Positions 27,104-38,314 are shown, counted from the stretch's first letter. The stretch: DNA of 64,000 bases from Pseudorhodobacter ferrugineus DSM 5888 (GCF_000420745.1 NZ_ATVN01000014.1:39323-103322), one strand, 5' to 3'. Numbers and translations are program-made. The notes: a model not told the origin generated them from the letters alone.

Positions 27104-27128
27104 CCACCGATAACCGTGCAAAACTTTG

Positions 27129-27158
27129 GGGCAAGCTGGTTTTCCGGCTTGCCCTTTT
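27129..27158 (+). terminator. Rho-independent terminator after purB
   Basis: GGGCAAGC (27129-27136) pairs with GCTTGCCC (27147-27154), then TTTT. Confidence 0.9.
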
Positions 27159-27198
27159 CCATTTCGTGCTAAGTTTAGTAAAAATAAGGAGTGGATTG

Positions 27199-27735
27199 AT
27201 GCTGAAACTCACCGCAGTTCTTTTCGCAACCGCCTTGCCTTTTGCGGCCTATGCTGCGGGTAGTGATGACACAGCCCCGCCTACGCCGACCGAGACCACC
27301 ACCGAATGCAAAAAGGGGGAAGTGTTCGATACCAAGGCGAAAAAGTGCAAGAACCCGCAGGATGCAAGCCTTGACGATGACACCCGTTTTGGCGCGGTGC
27401 GCGAATTGGCCTATGCGGGCCGCTATACCGACGCTCTTGCAGCCCTTGACGCAATGCAAGAAGGCGACAGCGACCGCGTGCTGACCTACCGCGGCTTTAT
27501 CACCCGCAAGGCGGGCGATATGGCGGGCGGCATGGCCTTTTACGCCCGCGCGCTTGCGGTGAACCCAGACAACATTCTGGCACGGTCCTACATGGGCCAG
27601 GCTTTGGTCGAACAAGGCGATATCGCCGCCGCCGCGCGCCAGCTTGATGAAATACGTAACCGCAATGGTACGGGAACATGGGCCGAGGCCGCGCTGTCCC
27701 ACGCCGTCGGTACGGGACAAACGCTAAGCTATTGA
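27199..27735 (+). CDS. Secreted TPR-repeat protein with N-terminal Cys motif
   Basis: The 178-residue exported protein has a signal peptide (MLKLTAVLFATALPFAAYA), a Thr/Pro-rich spacer, a short two-Cys segment (ECKKGEVFDTKAKKC, about 41-55), then two to three TPR helices (about 68-165: ALAALDAMQEGDSDRVLTYRG, AFYARALAVNPDNILARSYM). The start at 27199 follows AAGGAG. The Cys segment reappears in the next gene (27759-27920), so the two may have arisen by duplication of a small disulfide module. A periplasmic scaffold role is inferred. Confidence 0.8.
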   Translation: MLKLTAVLFATALPFAAYAAGSDDTAPPTPTETTTECKKGEVFDTKAKKCKNPQDASLDDDTRFGAVRELAYAGRYTDALAALDAMQEGDSDRVLTYRGFITRKAGDMAGGMAFYARALAVNPDNILARSYMGQALVEQGDIAAAARQLDEIRNRNGTGTWAEAALSHAVGTGQTLSY

Positions 27736-27758
27736 AACCACGACAGAAAGGACGCGTT

Positions 27759-27920
27759 ATGAAGACCAAGATTGCTGCCATACTCTGTGCCCTTACGCTT
27801 TTGCCAAGCATCGCCGCTGCGGCCTGCCAAGGCGACGACCATGCCCAAACCACCATGAGCTGCACTGACGGCAAGGTGTTTGACGCCGCCAGCAAAACCT
27901 GCCTGCCGGTTTCAGGCTGA
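27759..27920 (+). CDS. Small secreted two-Cys protein (53 residues)
   Basis: A 53-residue precursor: signal peptide MKTKIAAILCALTLLPSIAAA, then a 30-residue mature part with CQGDDH and the module SCTDGKVFDAASKTC. The module matches ECKKGEVFDTKAKKC of the TPR protein 24 nt upstream (C-x2-G-x-VFD-x5-C). AAAGGACGCGTT precedes the ATG at 27759. The two genes look co-transcribed. Function unknown. Confidence 0.75.
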   Translation: MKTKIAAILCALTLLPSIAAAACQGDDHAQTTMSCTDGKVFDAASKTCLPVSG

Positions 27921-28028
27921 TTTTTTGCGAAAAATTGGCGAAAGACAGGGGCTTGGGCCTTTTGGCGTAAGCCCGTGTTAACCTGATGCTGCGAACCTAA
28001 CCCCAAGATGTCAGCCATTGGGGGCTAA

Positions 28029-29111
28029 ATGGAAAACGGATCGACCGAACTCGCGCAACTCTCGACAGGGGTTGCGTTTGGTGCCAATCGCGAACGGCGC
28101 AGCGAAAGGCGCAGTCTAACGAACCGCGAAAAGGCCGCCGTGATTGTGCGGCTGATGTTGGCCAAAGGGTCGCCGATCACCCTGTCGTCCCTGCCCGAAC
28201 ATATCCAAGCCTCGCTTGCCGAACAGATGAGCAAGATGCGTCTGATCGACAGGCGCACCTTGGACCGTGTCGTGACCGAATTTGTAACCGAGCTTGAGGA
28301 GGTCGGTCTGTCCTTTCCTGGCGGCATCGAAGCGGCACTTTCAATCATGGACGGCCATATTTCCACCACTGCGGCCAGTCGTTTGCGCCGTTTGGCAGGG
28401 GCGTCGTCCAAAGCCGACCCGTGGGACCGGATCGCTGCCTTGCCGATCGAGCGGCTTTTGCCGGTGCTGGAAGACGAAAGCGTCGAGGTGGCGGCGGTCA
28501 TGCTGTCCAAGCTTGCTGTGCCCAAGGCTGCGGAACTGCTGGGGAAACTGGCGGGGGAACGGGCGCGCCGCGTCGCCTTTGCCGTGTCGCTGACAGGAAA
28601 TGTTGACCCTGAAACCGTGCGCCGGATCGGCCTGTCTTTGGTGACAGAACTTGAAAACCTGCCCGCCCGCGCCTTTGACACAGGCCCCGTTGAACGGGTT
28701 TGTGCCATTTTGAACCAAGCCCCCCAAACCATCCGCGATGAGGTGTTGGCGGGGCTGGATCAAGATGACAAGGCCTTTGCCAATTTGGTCCGAAAGGCGA
28801 TCTTTACCTTCGTACATATCCCCGCACGGATAAACCCGCGCGATGTGCCAAAAATCACCCGAATCGTGGAACAACCTATCTTGGTCACAGCCCTTGCTGC
28901 GGCGACGGGGACCCAGGAACTGACAGATGCTGCCGATTTCTTTCTGGCCAACATGTCGCAACGCATGGCGCAATCCTTACGAGAGGAAATTGCCGAGCGT
29001 GGCAAGGTAAAGGAAAAAGACGGTGAGGCGGCGCAATCGGCGGTCATTTCCGCGATACGGGTGCTGGAAACCTCGGGTGAGTTGGCACTTGTCCAAGAGG
29101 AGGAGGAGTAG
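28029..29111 (+). CDS. Stand-alone FliG-like protein
   Basis: The 360-residue protein has FliG features: an N-terminal part with LTNREKAAVIVRLML, helical armadillo-like repeats, and a C-terminal region that resembles the FliG motor-interaction domain (KIFTFVHI-like FTFVHIPARINPRDVPKITR, AAATGTQELTDAADFFLANMSQRMAQSLREEI). FliG is the rotor protein that takes torque from MotA. No flagellar genes surround it here, so it is either a displaced fliG or a paralogue with another role. The C terminus is Glu-rich (VQEEEE). Confidence 0.8.
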   Translation: MENGSTELAQLSTGVAFGANRERRSERRSLTNREKAAVIVRLMLAKGSPITLSSLPEHIQASLAEQMSKMRLIDRRTLDRVVTEFVTELEEVGLSFPGGIEAALSIMDGHISTTAASRLRRLAGASSKADPWDRIAALPIERLLPVLEDESVEVAAVMLSKLAVPKAAELLGKLAGERARRVAFAVSLTGNVDPETVRRIGLSLVTELENLPARAFDTGPVERVCAILNQAPQTIRDEVLAGLDQDDKAFANLVRKAIFTFVHIPARINPRDVPKITRIVEQPILVTALAAATGTQELTDAADFFLANMSQRMAQSLREEIAERGKVKEKDGEAAQSAVISAIRVLETSGELALVQEEEE

Positions 29112-29350
29112 GCGCGCGCCTTGATCACATTGAGAGATTGGGCAAGCGCTCTGCCTACGTTTCGACACAATGGTGCAAGCGATTTTGCGTTCAACCAAAA
29201 TGCCGTTTGTTGAACGCAACCCTCACCCGAACCAAATGCTATCGGGTCTTGGTGCATTCAGTCCAATTCGCCGGCATGCAACCCATTTCAATCCCCAGTC
29301 TTTTCCCTATAGAGAGGTGCCAGCACCTTCCAGTACCGGACCTTATCCCC

Positions 29351-30250
29351 ATGACCATGAAACAGACCAAAGTGCCACGCCTCGGCAACAATGGGGCGGG
29401 CATTTTGTTCATGCTTCTGGCGATATTCTGCTTCACCTTGATGGATGCCAATGTCAAAGGCGTGGTCGATCGCTACCCCGCGCCGATGTTGGTGTGGATC
29501 CGGTTCTTGGGCCAATTGATCCTTGTCCTTATCCTCCTGCGCCATCGGTTCTTTGCCCATTTGCGCAGCCAATACATCACGGTTCATTTTGCCCGCGCCG
29601 TGACGCAAATCGGGGCGACAGCCCTGTTTTTTACCAGCCTCGCCTATATCGGCTTGGCCGAGGCGACGGCGCTGATTGATGTAAACCCCGTTCTGATCAC
29701 CCTTGGCGCCGCCATTTTTCTGGGTGAAAGGCTGGGTCCGCGCCGCCTGTTCGGCGTCTTTGCGGCCCTGTGCGGCGCATTGATCATCCTGCGCCCCGGC
29801 ACTGGCCTGTTTTCGCTCGCAGCCCTTTTGCCGCTGGCAGGGGCCGTCTGCTATGCCGCCAACGCGCTGATCACCCGCTGGATCGGCCCCAAGGAAAGTG
29901 CGTGGACCTCGATGGCGTTCACCTCGGTGATCTGCACGGGCCTTGCCAGCCTATCGCTGCCCTTTGTCTGGGTCCCCATCGCCAGCGACGATCTGCCAAC
30001 CTTTGCGCTGATCGGTGTGTTGGGCACCGTGGCCCAGCTTTGCATCATCCGCGCCTTTACCTTGGCCGAGGCAGCATCGGTCGCGCCCTTTGCCTATGTC
30101 GGGATTATTTTTGCCGCAGGCTGGGGGATTTTGTTCTTTGACATATACCCCGACCGCTGGACAGTGATCGGCGCGCTTGTGATCGTGGCGGCAGGGCTTT
30201 ATGTCTGGCACCGCGAAACCCGCGCCTTGCGCGATAACCCCACGGGCTGA
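29351..30250 (+). CDS. EamA/DMT-superfamily permease
   Basis: A 299-residue, ten-helix inner-membrane protein with two EamA repeats (ILFMLLAIFCFTLMDANVKG; LPLAGAVCYAANALITRWIG). The family exports metabolites. The first Met at 29351 (or the ATG at 29357) is inferred from where helix 1 should start; the ribosome site is weak. Its TGA overlaps the ATG of the acyltransferase gene (TGATG), so both are translated together; a link to membrane lipid precursors is possible. Confidence 0.85.
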   Translation: MTMKQTKVPRLGNNGAGILFMLLAIFCFTLMDANVKGVVDRYPAPMLVWIRFLGQLILVLILLRHRFFAHLRSQYITVHFARAVTQIGATALFFTSLAYIGLAEATALIDVNPVLITLGAAIFLGERLGPRRLFGVFAALCGALIILRPGTGLFSLAALLPLAGAVCYAANALITRWIGPKESAWTSMAFTSVICTGLASLSLPFVWVPIASDDLPTFALIGVLGTVAQLCIIRAFTLAEAASVAPFAYVGIIFAAGWGILFFDIYPDRWTVIGALVIVAAGLYVWHRETRALRDNPTG

Positions 30251-31122
30251 TGGCACAGAAATCCACATCACAAGGCAAAACCGAACGGCTGCGCAACATC
30301 GCGTTGCAGGGCCTGATCGGGCTGTTGCTGGCCCTGCCTTACACATGGCGCGTGCCTTTGTGCGGCTGGGTCATGGCCTATGTGATCGCGCCCATAGCGG
30401 GTTATGACAAACGGGTCCGTGAAAACCTTGCCCGCATCCTCCCCGATCTGCCCCCTGATGAGGTAAAGCGCATGACCCGCGCCGTGCCGCGCAATGTGGG
30501 CCGCACTCTGATTGAAATTTATTCAGGCGCCGAATTCGTTGCCCGCGCCACGGCTGAACCGCTCAAGGGCGCAGGCCTTGCCGATCTCGATGCCGCCCAT
30601 GCCGCGGGGCGGCCTGTCATCCTAGTGACCGGCCATTTCGGCAATTATGACGCCAGCCGCGCCGCCTTGATCGCACGCGGCTTTCGGGTTGGCGCGCTGT
30701 ACCGCCCAATGGCCGACCCCGATTTCAACGCCCATTACGTCAAAGCCATTTCGCGCATCGGCACGCCCGTGTTTCCACGCGGCCGCGCAGGTCTTGGTGA
30801 TATGGTGCGTTTTTTGCGCTCGGGCGGGATGCTGGGTCTTTTGATGGATCAGCACATGCACCACGGCTCGGCACTGTCATTCTTTGGCCACACCGCGATG
30901 ACCGCCCTATCCGCGGCCCAGCTGGCCTTGAAATATGATGCCTTGGTTGTGCCCACCTATGCGGTGCGCCGCGCCAACGGGTTGGATTTCGATATCATCA
31001 TCGAACCGCCAATTCCGCACGGCCCCCCCGAGGCGATGACCCAAGCCTTGAACGATTCCCTCGAACGCCTTGTGCGCGAGAATTTGGACCAATGGTTCTG
31101 GGTTCACCGCCGCTGGAAATAG
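30250..31122 (+). CDS. Lipid A biosynthesis (LpxL/HtrB-type) acyltransferase
   Basis: The 290-residue protein has one N-terminal membrane helix (about 17-35). The family's catalytic H-x4-D is in VTGHFGNYDASRAAL (about 128-133), with GVGALYRPM-like RVGALYRPM and MLGLLMDQHMH blocks and the C-terminal QWFWVHRRWK typical of lauroyl/myristoyl acyltransferases. These enzymes add secondary acyl chains to lipid A from acyl-ACP in the inner membrane. Its start overlaps the permease stop by one base. Chain length and exact acceptor cannot be told. Confidence 0.9.
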   Translation: MAQKSTSQGKTERLRNIALQGLIGLLLALPYTWRVPLCGWVMAYVIAPIAGYDKRVRENLARILPDLPPDEVKRMTRAVPRNVGRTLIEIYSGAEFVARATAEPLKGAGLADLDAAHAAGRPVILVTGHFGNYDASRAALIARGFRVGALYRPMADPDFNAHYVKAISRIGTPVFPRGRAGLGDMVRFLRSGGMLGLLMDQHMHHGSALSFFGHTAMTALSAAQLALKYDALVVPTYAVRRANGLDFDIIIEPPIPHGPPEAMTQALNDSLERLVRENLDQWFWVHRRWK

Positions 31123-31127
31123 GAGCC

Positions 31128-31231
31128 TAAAGCGTTTCGACGTCACCTTGATCCAACAGACATCACATACCGCGTTGAAACCGTTGATTTCAGGCAGCGC
31201 TATGTGATGCATGTCAAATCGACACGCCTTA
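31128..31231. repeat. Palindromic repeat copy 1 (downstream of DUF1223 gene)
   Basis: About 104 nt starting TAAAGCGTTTCGA with a degenerate inverse of that at the end (TCGACACGCCTTA). An inner palindrome pairs ATCACATACCGC (31162-31173) with GCGCTATGTGAT (31197-31208), and the core words are GCGTTGAAA and TTTCAGGCAGCG. Copy 2 at 31967-32070 shares the ends and core words. The last three bases overlap the stop of the DUF1223 gene. Confidence 0.75.
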
Positions 31232-31942
31232 GCGCAAACGCGCCGCCGCCAAAATTTCCGCAGGCCCGTCCGATTGCAAAATCACCGCCAAAGGCGATGA
31301 CCCTGTGACAGGCGTATCCACGACCAAAGCCGATGTGCCATCCCATTTGCCGATCACCTGCCACGATTTGACGACATTGTGGTACGTGATGGTCTTGCCC
31401 GCATTTTCGCCCCGTTCAATGACGACTTCCTCGGCAGGGCTGAACCGCACAAGCTGCACATGAATCGGTTTGCCCGCGCCGGCGATGGGCTGGGCACGGA
31501 TCGACAGGATATCCCCATTGCGAACCAGCGAAATCTCGGTCAACGGGCCTTGCGCCAGTGCCGCCGAAATTGCCGCCGAAATTGCCGCAGTCACCGCCTC
31601 GGTTTTGTTCCCGACCAGTCGCGTTTGGCCCTGAACAACCATCTGCGGCGTATAGACCATCTTGTCACGGGCATGATGGGCATAGCTCTTTTGACGCTTG
31701 GTGAAAGTCGGGCTGGCGAATTTGTCTTTCCACCCCAGATAATCCCAATAATCCACATGCAATGACAGCGCCAATAAACGCGGATCATGTGCCAGCGCAC
31801 CCAATAACGCGTCCGCAGGCGGACAAGAGGAGCAGCCTTGCGAGGTAAACAGTTCCACCACAACCGCGTCATTGCTTTGCGCAAAAGAAGGGGCGGCAAA
31901 AACTGCCCATGCCGCGCAAGCGGCTGTAATCGCCTTGTTCAT
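31229..31942 (-). CDS. Secreted DUF1223 thioredoxin-like protein
   Basis: The 237-residue exported protein has a signal peptide (MNKAITAACAAWAVFAAPSFAQ). DUF1223 has a thioredoxin-like fold. VELFTSQGCSSCPPADALL carries a CxxC at about residues 37-40, and YWDYLGWKDKFASPTFTKRQ with VYTPQMVVQG are family blocks. A periplasmic thiol/disulfide role is suggested by the fold but not proven. The gene is flanked by two direct copies of a palindromic repeat (31128-31231 and 31967-32070), one at each end. Confidence 0.9.
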   Translation of the reverse strand: MNKAITAACAAWAVFAAPSFAQSNDAVVVELFTSQGCSSCPPADALLGALAHDPRLLALSLHVDYWDYLGWKDKFASPTFTKRQKSYAHHARDKMVYTPQMVVQGQTRLVGNKTEAVTAAISAAISAALAQGPLTEISLVRNGDILSIRAQPIAGAGKPIHVQLVRFSPAEEVVIERGENAGKTITYHNVVKSWQVIGKWDGTSALVVDTPVTGSSPLAVILQSDGPAEILAAARLR

Positions 31943-31966
31943 CGTAGTATTCCCGTTCCCATCGTT

Positions 31967-32070
31967 TATAGCGTTTCAACCTCAACTTTACCCCGCACAC
32001 ATCCTATCACGCGTTGAAATTTTGGTTTCAGGCAGCGTCATGTGCGTAAGGTTAGGCAGAACCGCTTTAG
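31967..32070. repeat. Palindromic repeat copy 2 (upstream of DUF1223 gene); main content of the 31943-32300 gap
   Basis: Starts TATAGCGTTTCAAC and ends ACCGCTTTAG. It has GCGTTGAAA at 32011-32019 and TTTCAGGCAGCG at 32026-32037, with CACAT/ATGTG around them, the same order and spacing as copy 1. The rest of the gap up to acnA holds a short direct repeat at 32196-32215 and otherwise nothing I recognise. Confidence 0.75.
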
Positions 32071-32195
32071 GCTTGTCTATCCCCATCCGCCACTTTGGGC
32101 CAATCAAGGTTTTGCGAGCCAGCGTTACAAACCAATGCCAAGCCCGTGCGCCCATTGAAAGCTAAAATGACGCAGAAATTGGGGCTGGATTTTCG

Positions 32196-32215
32196 GCATA
32201 CAATTGCATACAAAG
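32196..32215. promoter_or_regulatory. Tandem GCATACAA repeat upstream of acnA
   Basis: GCATACAATT followed directly by GCATACAAAG, a 10-bp direct repeat 86 nt before the acnA start. Two half-sites on the same helix face would suit a regulator binding in tandem. Regulatory function is inferred. Confidence 0.4.
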
Positions 32216-32300
32216 CGGCGACTCCCTTGCTTTAAGGCCGCAAAACAGGCATGACGCAAGGGAAGATCACGACATTCACGCCCCAGCCAGGAGGTTAGAG

Positions 32301-35072
<2,772 letters not shown>

Positions 35073-35100
35073 CCGACAGTTTTCTACATAAAACCAACGC

Positions 35101-35133
35101 ACAAGCGCTCCACTCGGGGCGCTTGTTGCTTTT
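35101..35133 (+). terminator. Rho-independent terminator after acnA
   Basis: ACAAGCGC (35101-35108) pairs with GCGCTTGT (35119-35126), followed by TGCTTTTC. Confidence 0.85.
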
Positions 35134-35215
35134 CAAAAAGACGCATAGCCATTAGCGTCTCGTTAAATCCGACTGTGCAAACTAAGGAAAGCACACAGCA
35201 CAAACGGGTTCATAA

Positions 35216-35362
35216 ATGCACGTCCCAACTCTTAGGCCTCAATCTGAAATTGACCGGCATTTGCAACGCAGCAAACCACGCCTCCCCATAGCGCCGCCTT
35301 TGCCTTGGGTTCCGGCCTTATTTGGCCTTACCATGGTCCTTGCGATGCAAACGCTGCTTTAA
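35216..35362 (+). CDS. Possible 48-residue membrane microprotein
   Basis: An open frame from ATG 35216 to TAA 35362 in the 35073-35530 gap. The first 30 residues are polar with many Pro and Arg (MHVPTLRPQSEIDRHLQRSK), and the end is hydrophobic (WVPALFGLTMVLAMQTLL), like a tail-anchored small protein. There is no good Shine-Dalgarno (GGG only), so coding is uncertain. The frame is not in the shadow of another gene. Function unknown. Confidence 0.4.
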   Translation: MHVPTLRPQSEIDRHLQRSKPRLPIAPPLPWVPALFGLTMVLAMQTLL

Positions 35363-35419
35363 GGGACACGCGCGCCGTGGCATCCGCAGCCCCGGCTTTC
35401 TTTTCGACAAAAATGTCAT

Positions 35420-35472
35420 CGGGGGGGCGGGTTTGCCCCCGCAAACCTACCAAGGGGGGCAGACAGCCCCCC
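35420..35472. repeat. GC-rich double palindrome
   Basis: Two adjacent hairpins: GGTTTGC (35430-35436) with GCAAACC (35441-35447), and GGGGGGC (35454-35460) with GCCCCCC (35466-35472). It resembles the G-run/C-run palindrome at 6008-6031. It is located downstream of ccmG, which is read toward it. Confidence 0.65.
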
Positions 35473-35475
35473 TGA

Positions 35476-35537
35476 TTTTTCACAGAAAAATCGCAGACTT
35501 TACCGCTTTTTCACAGAAAAATCGCAGGCTCTACTGC
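35476..35537. repeat. 31-bp tandem repeat at the 3' end of ccmG
   Basis: Two units, 35476-35506 and 35507-35537. The first 21 nt of each are identical (TTTTTCACAGAAAAATCGCAG) and the last 10 match at 7. Each unit contains a hairpin with TTTTTC pairing GAAAAA. The second unit covers the ccmG stop codon, so one unit is the end of the gene and the other a copy lying after it. Confidence 0.8.
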
Positions 35538-36058
35538 AAAGCCTCGGCAATCGCGGGGCGTATCTGCCGCTCCAACTCTTGCGCGGTGATCGGCCCTGCA
35601 AAGCGCAGCACAATCTGCCCATCACCATCAATCACATAGGTTTCCGGCACGCCGTACACACCCCAATCCAGCGCCATCCGGCCCTGATCCTGCCCAATCG
35701 CGGTATAGGGGTTGCCCAGCTCGCCCAAAAACCCCAACGCATCCTCGGCGCGGTCCTTATAGTTCACACCATAAATTGTGATCCCTTCCGCGGCCAATTG
35801 CTCCAGAAACGGGTGTTCCACCCTGCACGGCGCGCACCAGCTGGCAAAGAAATTCACCAACTTTACCCCGGGCACGCGCAATTCGGCATCACCAAAAACC
35901 GCGCCGTCGCCCAATGGCGTCACTTGTACCGCAGGCGCAGGCTTGCCCGACAGCGCCGACGGCAAAGTGTCGGGATCTTCGCGGTTCATGCCCATAATGA
36001 ACAAGGCCGCCAGCCCCGCAAATGCCAAAGGCGGCAAGAACATCAACACCTTAGCCAT
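35531..36058 (-). CDS. ccmG: Thiol:disulfide interchange protein CcmG (DsbE)
   Basis: A 175-residue membrane-anchored periplasmic thioredoxin that reduces apocytochrome c before haem attachment. It has an N-terminal anchor helix (about 5-22), the active site WCAPC in NFFASWCAPCRVEHPF, the CcmG-type acidic loop near VNYKDRAEDAL and the cis-Pro in YGVPETYVID. The ATG at 36058 overlaps the end of ccmD by 8 nt, as expected in the ccmCDG order. It is last in the leftward ccm run; its stop lies inside the 31-bp tandem repeat. Confidence 0.95.
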   Translation of the reverse strand: MAKVLMFLPPLAFAGLAALFIMGMNREDPDTLPSALSGKPAPAVQVTPLGDGAVFGDAELRVPGVKLVNFFASWCAPCRVEHPFLEQLAAEGITIYGVNYKDRAEDALGFLGELGNPYTAIGQDQGRMALDWGVYGVPETYVIDGDGQIVLRFAGPITAQELERQIRPAIAEALQ

Positions 36059-36245
36059 GCTTGCCAGCCCCCGTCGTCGTCGACGCGCCCGTCCCCGTCG
36101 CCGCCCGTGCCTCAACCTCGGCCAAGGCGCGCTTTACCTTCGCCGCGCGCCACAGGCTCCACCCCACAATCACAACGATCAACGCGATGGATGCCGCATA
36201 AGACCCCAGCACCGCACCCGCATATTTCCCAAGTTCCGGCATCAT
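36051..36245 (-). CDS. ccmD: Haem exporter protein CcmD
   Basis: A 64-residue one-helix membrane protein (MMPELGKYAGAVLGSYAASI then an Arg-rich RAAKVKRALAEVE segment). CcmD joins CcmC to the haem chaperone CcmE. The ATG at 36245 overlaps the ccmC stop (ATGA), and its own end overlaps ccmG. The C terminus is a Gly/Thr/Ala-rich tail. Confidence 0.9.
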   Translation of the reverse strand: MMPELGKYAGAVLGSYAASIALIVVIVGWSLWRAAKVKRALAEVEARAATGTGASTTTGAGKHG

Positions 36246-36970
36246 CCCATCCGCTCCCGTGCCAAAAGCGCACCCATCCGCCGCGCCCGAATTTCCGTAC
36301 GCGTACGCAGCAGCACCAGCGCCAAAAACAGCAGCACAAACCCCGCAATGCACACCAACAGCGGAAACCAGAACACATCCGCCACGTTTTCTTCTTTATC
36401 CAGCGACAAGGACGCACCTTGGTGCAGCCCTTGGTTCCAGAAATTCACCGCATAGCGCGACAGCAGCGCAAAAACCGACCCGACGATGCACAAAACCCCC
36501 GTCAAATCGGCGGCTGTGTCGGGGTCATCCACCGCTTGCCACAGCGCGATATAGCCCAGATAAAACAGCGCCAAAATCAAAAAGCTGGTCAAACGCGGGT
36601 CCCAGGCCCACCAGGTCCCCCACATCGGCTGGCCCCAAAGCGCCCCCGTGGCCAGCGCAATCAGCGTAAACACCAACCCCACAGGGGCCGCCGCCTTGGC
36701 CGCCAGCGCCGACACATGGTGCCGCCGGATCAGCCAGACCAAAGACGTGACCAGCATCATCACCCAAGCATTGATCGCCATCATCGCGGCGGGCACATGC
36801 AGGTAAATAATCTTGACCGTCGATCCTTGCTTGTAATCATCCGGCGTGCCGAAAAACCCCCAAGCCAGCCCACCAACAAGACACAACACTGACGCACCCG
36901 CCACCCAAGGCATTACCTTGCGCGACAGTTGCATGAATTTCTGCGGATTTGCGTATTCCCAAAATGACAT
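36242..36970 (-). CDS. ccmC: Haem exporter/handling protein CcmC
   Basis: A 242-residue six-helix membrane protein that loads haem onto CcmE. The tryptophan-rich WWD haem motif is GTWWAWDPRLTS (about 125-136), with flanking His in the loops (HVPAAMM). The length matches family members. It is followed by overlapping ccmD, and preceded by ccmB with a 52-nt gap. Confidence 0.96.
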   Translation of the reverse strand: MSFWEYANPQKFMQLSRKVMPWVAGASVLCLVGGLAWGFFGTPDDYKQGSTVKIIYLHVPAAMMAINAWVMMLVTSLVWLIRRHHVSALAAKAAAPVGLVFTLIALATGALWGQPMWGTWWAWDPRLTSFLILALFYLGYIALWQAVDDPDTAADLTGVLCIVGSVFALLSRYAVNFWNQGLHQGASLSLDKEENVADVFWFPLLVCIAGFVLLFLALVLLRTRTEIRARRMGALLARERMG

Positions 36971-37022
36971 GGCGATTAGCTAGACTTTCCTTGTTTCGGC
37001 GGCAAGCTGTAACACAGTTTGT

Positions 37023-37679
37023 TCACCGCAGGTTGATACGGATTGCCGCAGCAGATGCAAAAGGCAACAGCGCCGCCGCCCCCGCCGTAATCGCGGCCAA
37101 CAGCGCCAGCGGCGTGCCCGTGGCCATGCCTTCGGCCCCACGCTTCACCACTTCGGCCCCGAAAATAAGCGTTGGCACATACAGCGGCAAGACCAGCAGC
37201 GACAACAAAAGCCCGCCACGTTTCAGCCCCACCGTCAACGCCGCGCCAAACGCCCCAATCACCGACAGCGCAGGCGTGCCCAGCGCCAGCGACACCACCA
37301 GCCACACATACCCATCCACGGGCAGGTTCAAAAGCACCCCCAACACAGGCGCCACAATCGTTAACGGCAGGCCCGTCACCGTCCAATGCGCCAGCGCCTT
37401 GATGGCCACCACCCCTTCCAACGGAATAGGGGCCGTGACCAGCAGGTCCAGCGACCCATCCTCAAAATCCAGCGCGAACACCCGATCAAGGCTTAACAAA
37501 CACGCCAGCAACGCGCCAACCCACAATATCCCGGGTGCAATCAGCGCCAAAACGGTACTGTTCGGCCCGACCCCCAGCGGCACCAACACCGCCACCAACA
37601 GGAAAAACGCAAGTCCAAGACCAAAGCCGCCCCCTGCCCGCATTGCCAGCCGCATATCCCGAACCAACAACGCGATCAT
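37023..37679 (-). CDS. ccmB: Haem exporter permease CcmB
   Basis: A 218-residue membrane protein with six helices and the family blocks [36 protein letters not shown] and [13 protein letters not shown]. It forms the CcmAB ABC complex that uses ATP to release holo-CcmE from CcmC. The start overlaps the end of ccmA by 4 nt. Confidence 0.96.
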   Translation of the reverse strand: MIALLVRDMRLAMRAGGGFGLGLAFFLLVAVLVPLGVGPNSTVLALIAPGILWVGALLACLLSLDRVFALDFEDGSLDLLVTAPIPLEGVVAIKALAHWTVTGLPLTIVAPVLGVLLNLPVDGYVWLVVSLALGTPALSVIGAFGAALTVGLKRGGLLLSLLVLPLYVPTLIFGAEVVKRGAEGMATGTPLALLAAITAGAAALLPFASAAAIRINLR

Positions 37680-38314
37680 GCGAAATCCCCGCCAAAGGCC
37701 GCATCAAACGCGCCACCCGCGCCGCCGCCGCGCGGACCAATCGCCTTGAACGGCCCCAGCTCCAGCACATCGGCCTCCAGCCCAAGGTCTATATGGGTCG
37801 CGATCAGCACCGACCCGCCCGCGCCCAGATGCCCGCGCACCACATCGCCAAACAATTGCACCGATGCCGTGTCCAGCGACACGGTCGGTTCATCCAGCAC
37901 CCAAATGGGCCGCCCCGTGACCAGCAACCGCGCCAGCCCCAGCCGCCGCTTTTGCCCCGCCGACAGGTTCGCCGCCTGACGGTCGCGCAGCTCGGCCAAA
38001 TTCATCCGGCCCAGCGCGTCCTCCACCGCGGCAGTTCCATACACCGCCGCCCAAAATCTCAAATTCTCGGCCACCGTCAGCGTGGCCTTCAACCCGTCGG
38101 CGTGCGCTGCATAAGCAATCGCATCCGGCGCGACCGACACAGACCCCGCCACCGCAGGCTGCAACCCCGCCACCGTGCGCAGCAATGTCGTCTTGCCAAT
38201 CCCGTTCGGTCCGCGCAGCACCAAGCCGCGCCCCGCTGGCAAGGCAAAACGAACCCCTTCCAGCACGGTCACACCCCCACGGGCCACGGCAAGCTGATCT
38301 ACGCGCAAATCCAT
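37676..38314 (-). CDS. ccmA: Haem exporter ATPase CcmA
   Basis: A 212-residue ABC ATPase. It has Walker [14 protein letters not shown], signature [15 protein letters not shown] and Walker [12 protein letters not shown]; the short length is that of CcmA. First gene of the ccmA-B-C-D-G run. ccmE, ccmF and ccmH are not in the window. Confidence 0.96.
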   Translation of the reverse strand: MDLRVDQLAVARGGVTVLEGVRFALPAGRGLVLRGPNGIGKTTLLRTVAGLQPAVAGSVSVAPDAIAYAAHADGLKATLTVAENLRFWAAVYGTAAVEDALGRMNLAELRDRQAANLSAGQKRRLGLARLLVTGRPIWVLDEPTVSLDTASVQLFGDVVRGHLGAGGSVLIATHIDLGLEADVLELGPFKAIGPRGGGAGGAFDAAFGGDFA

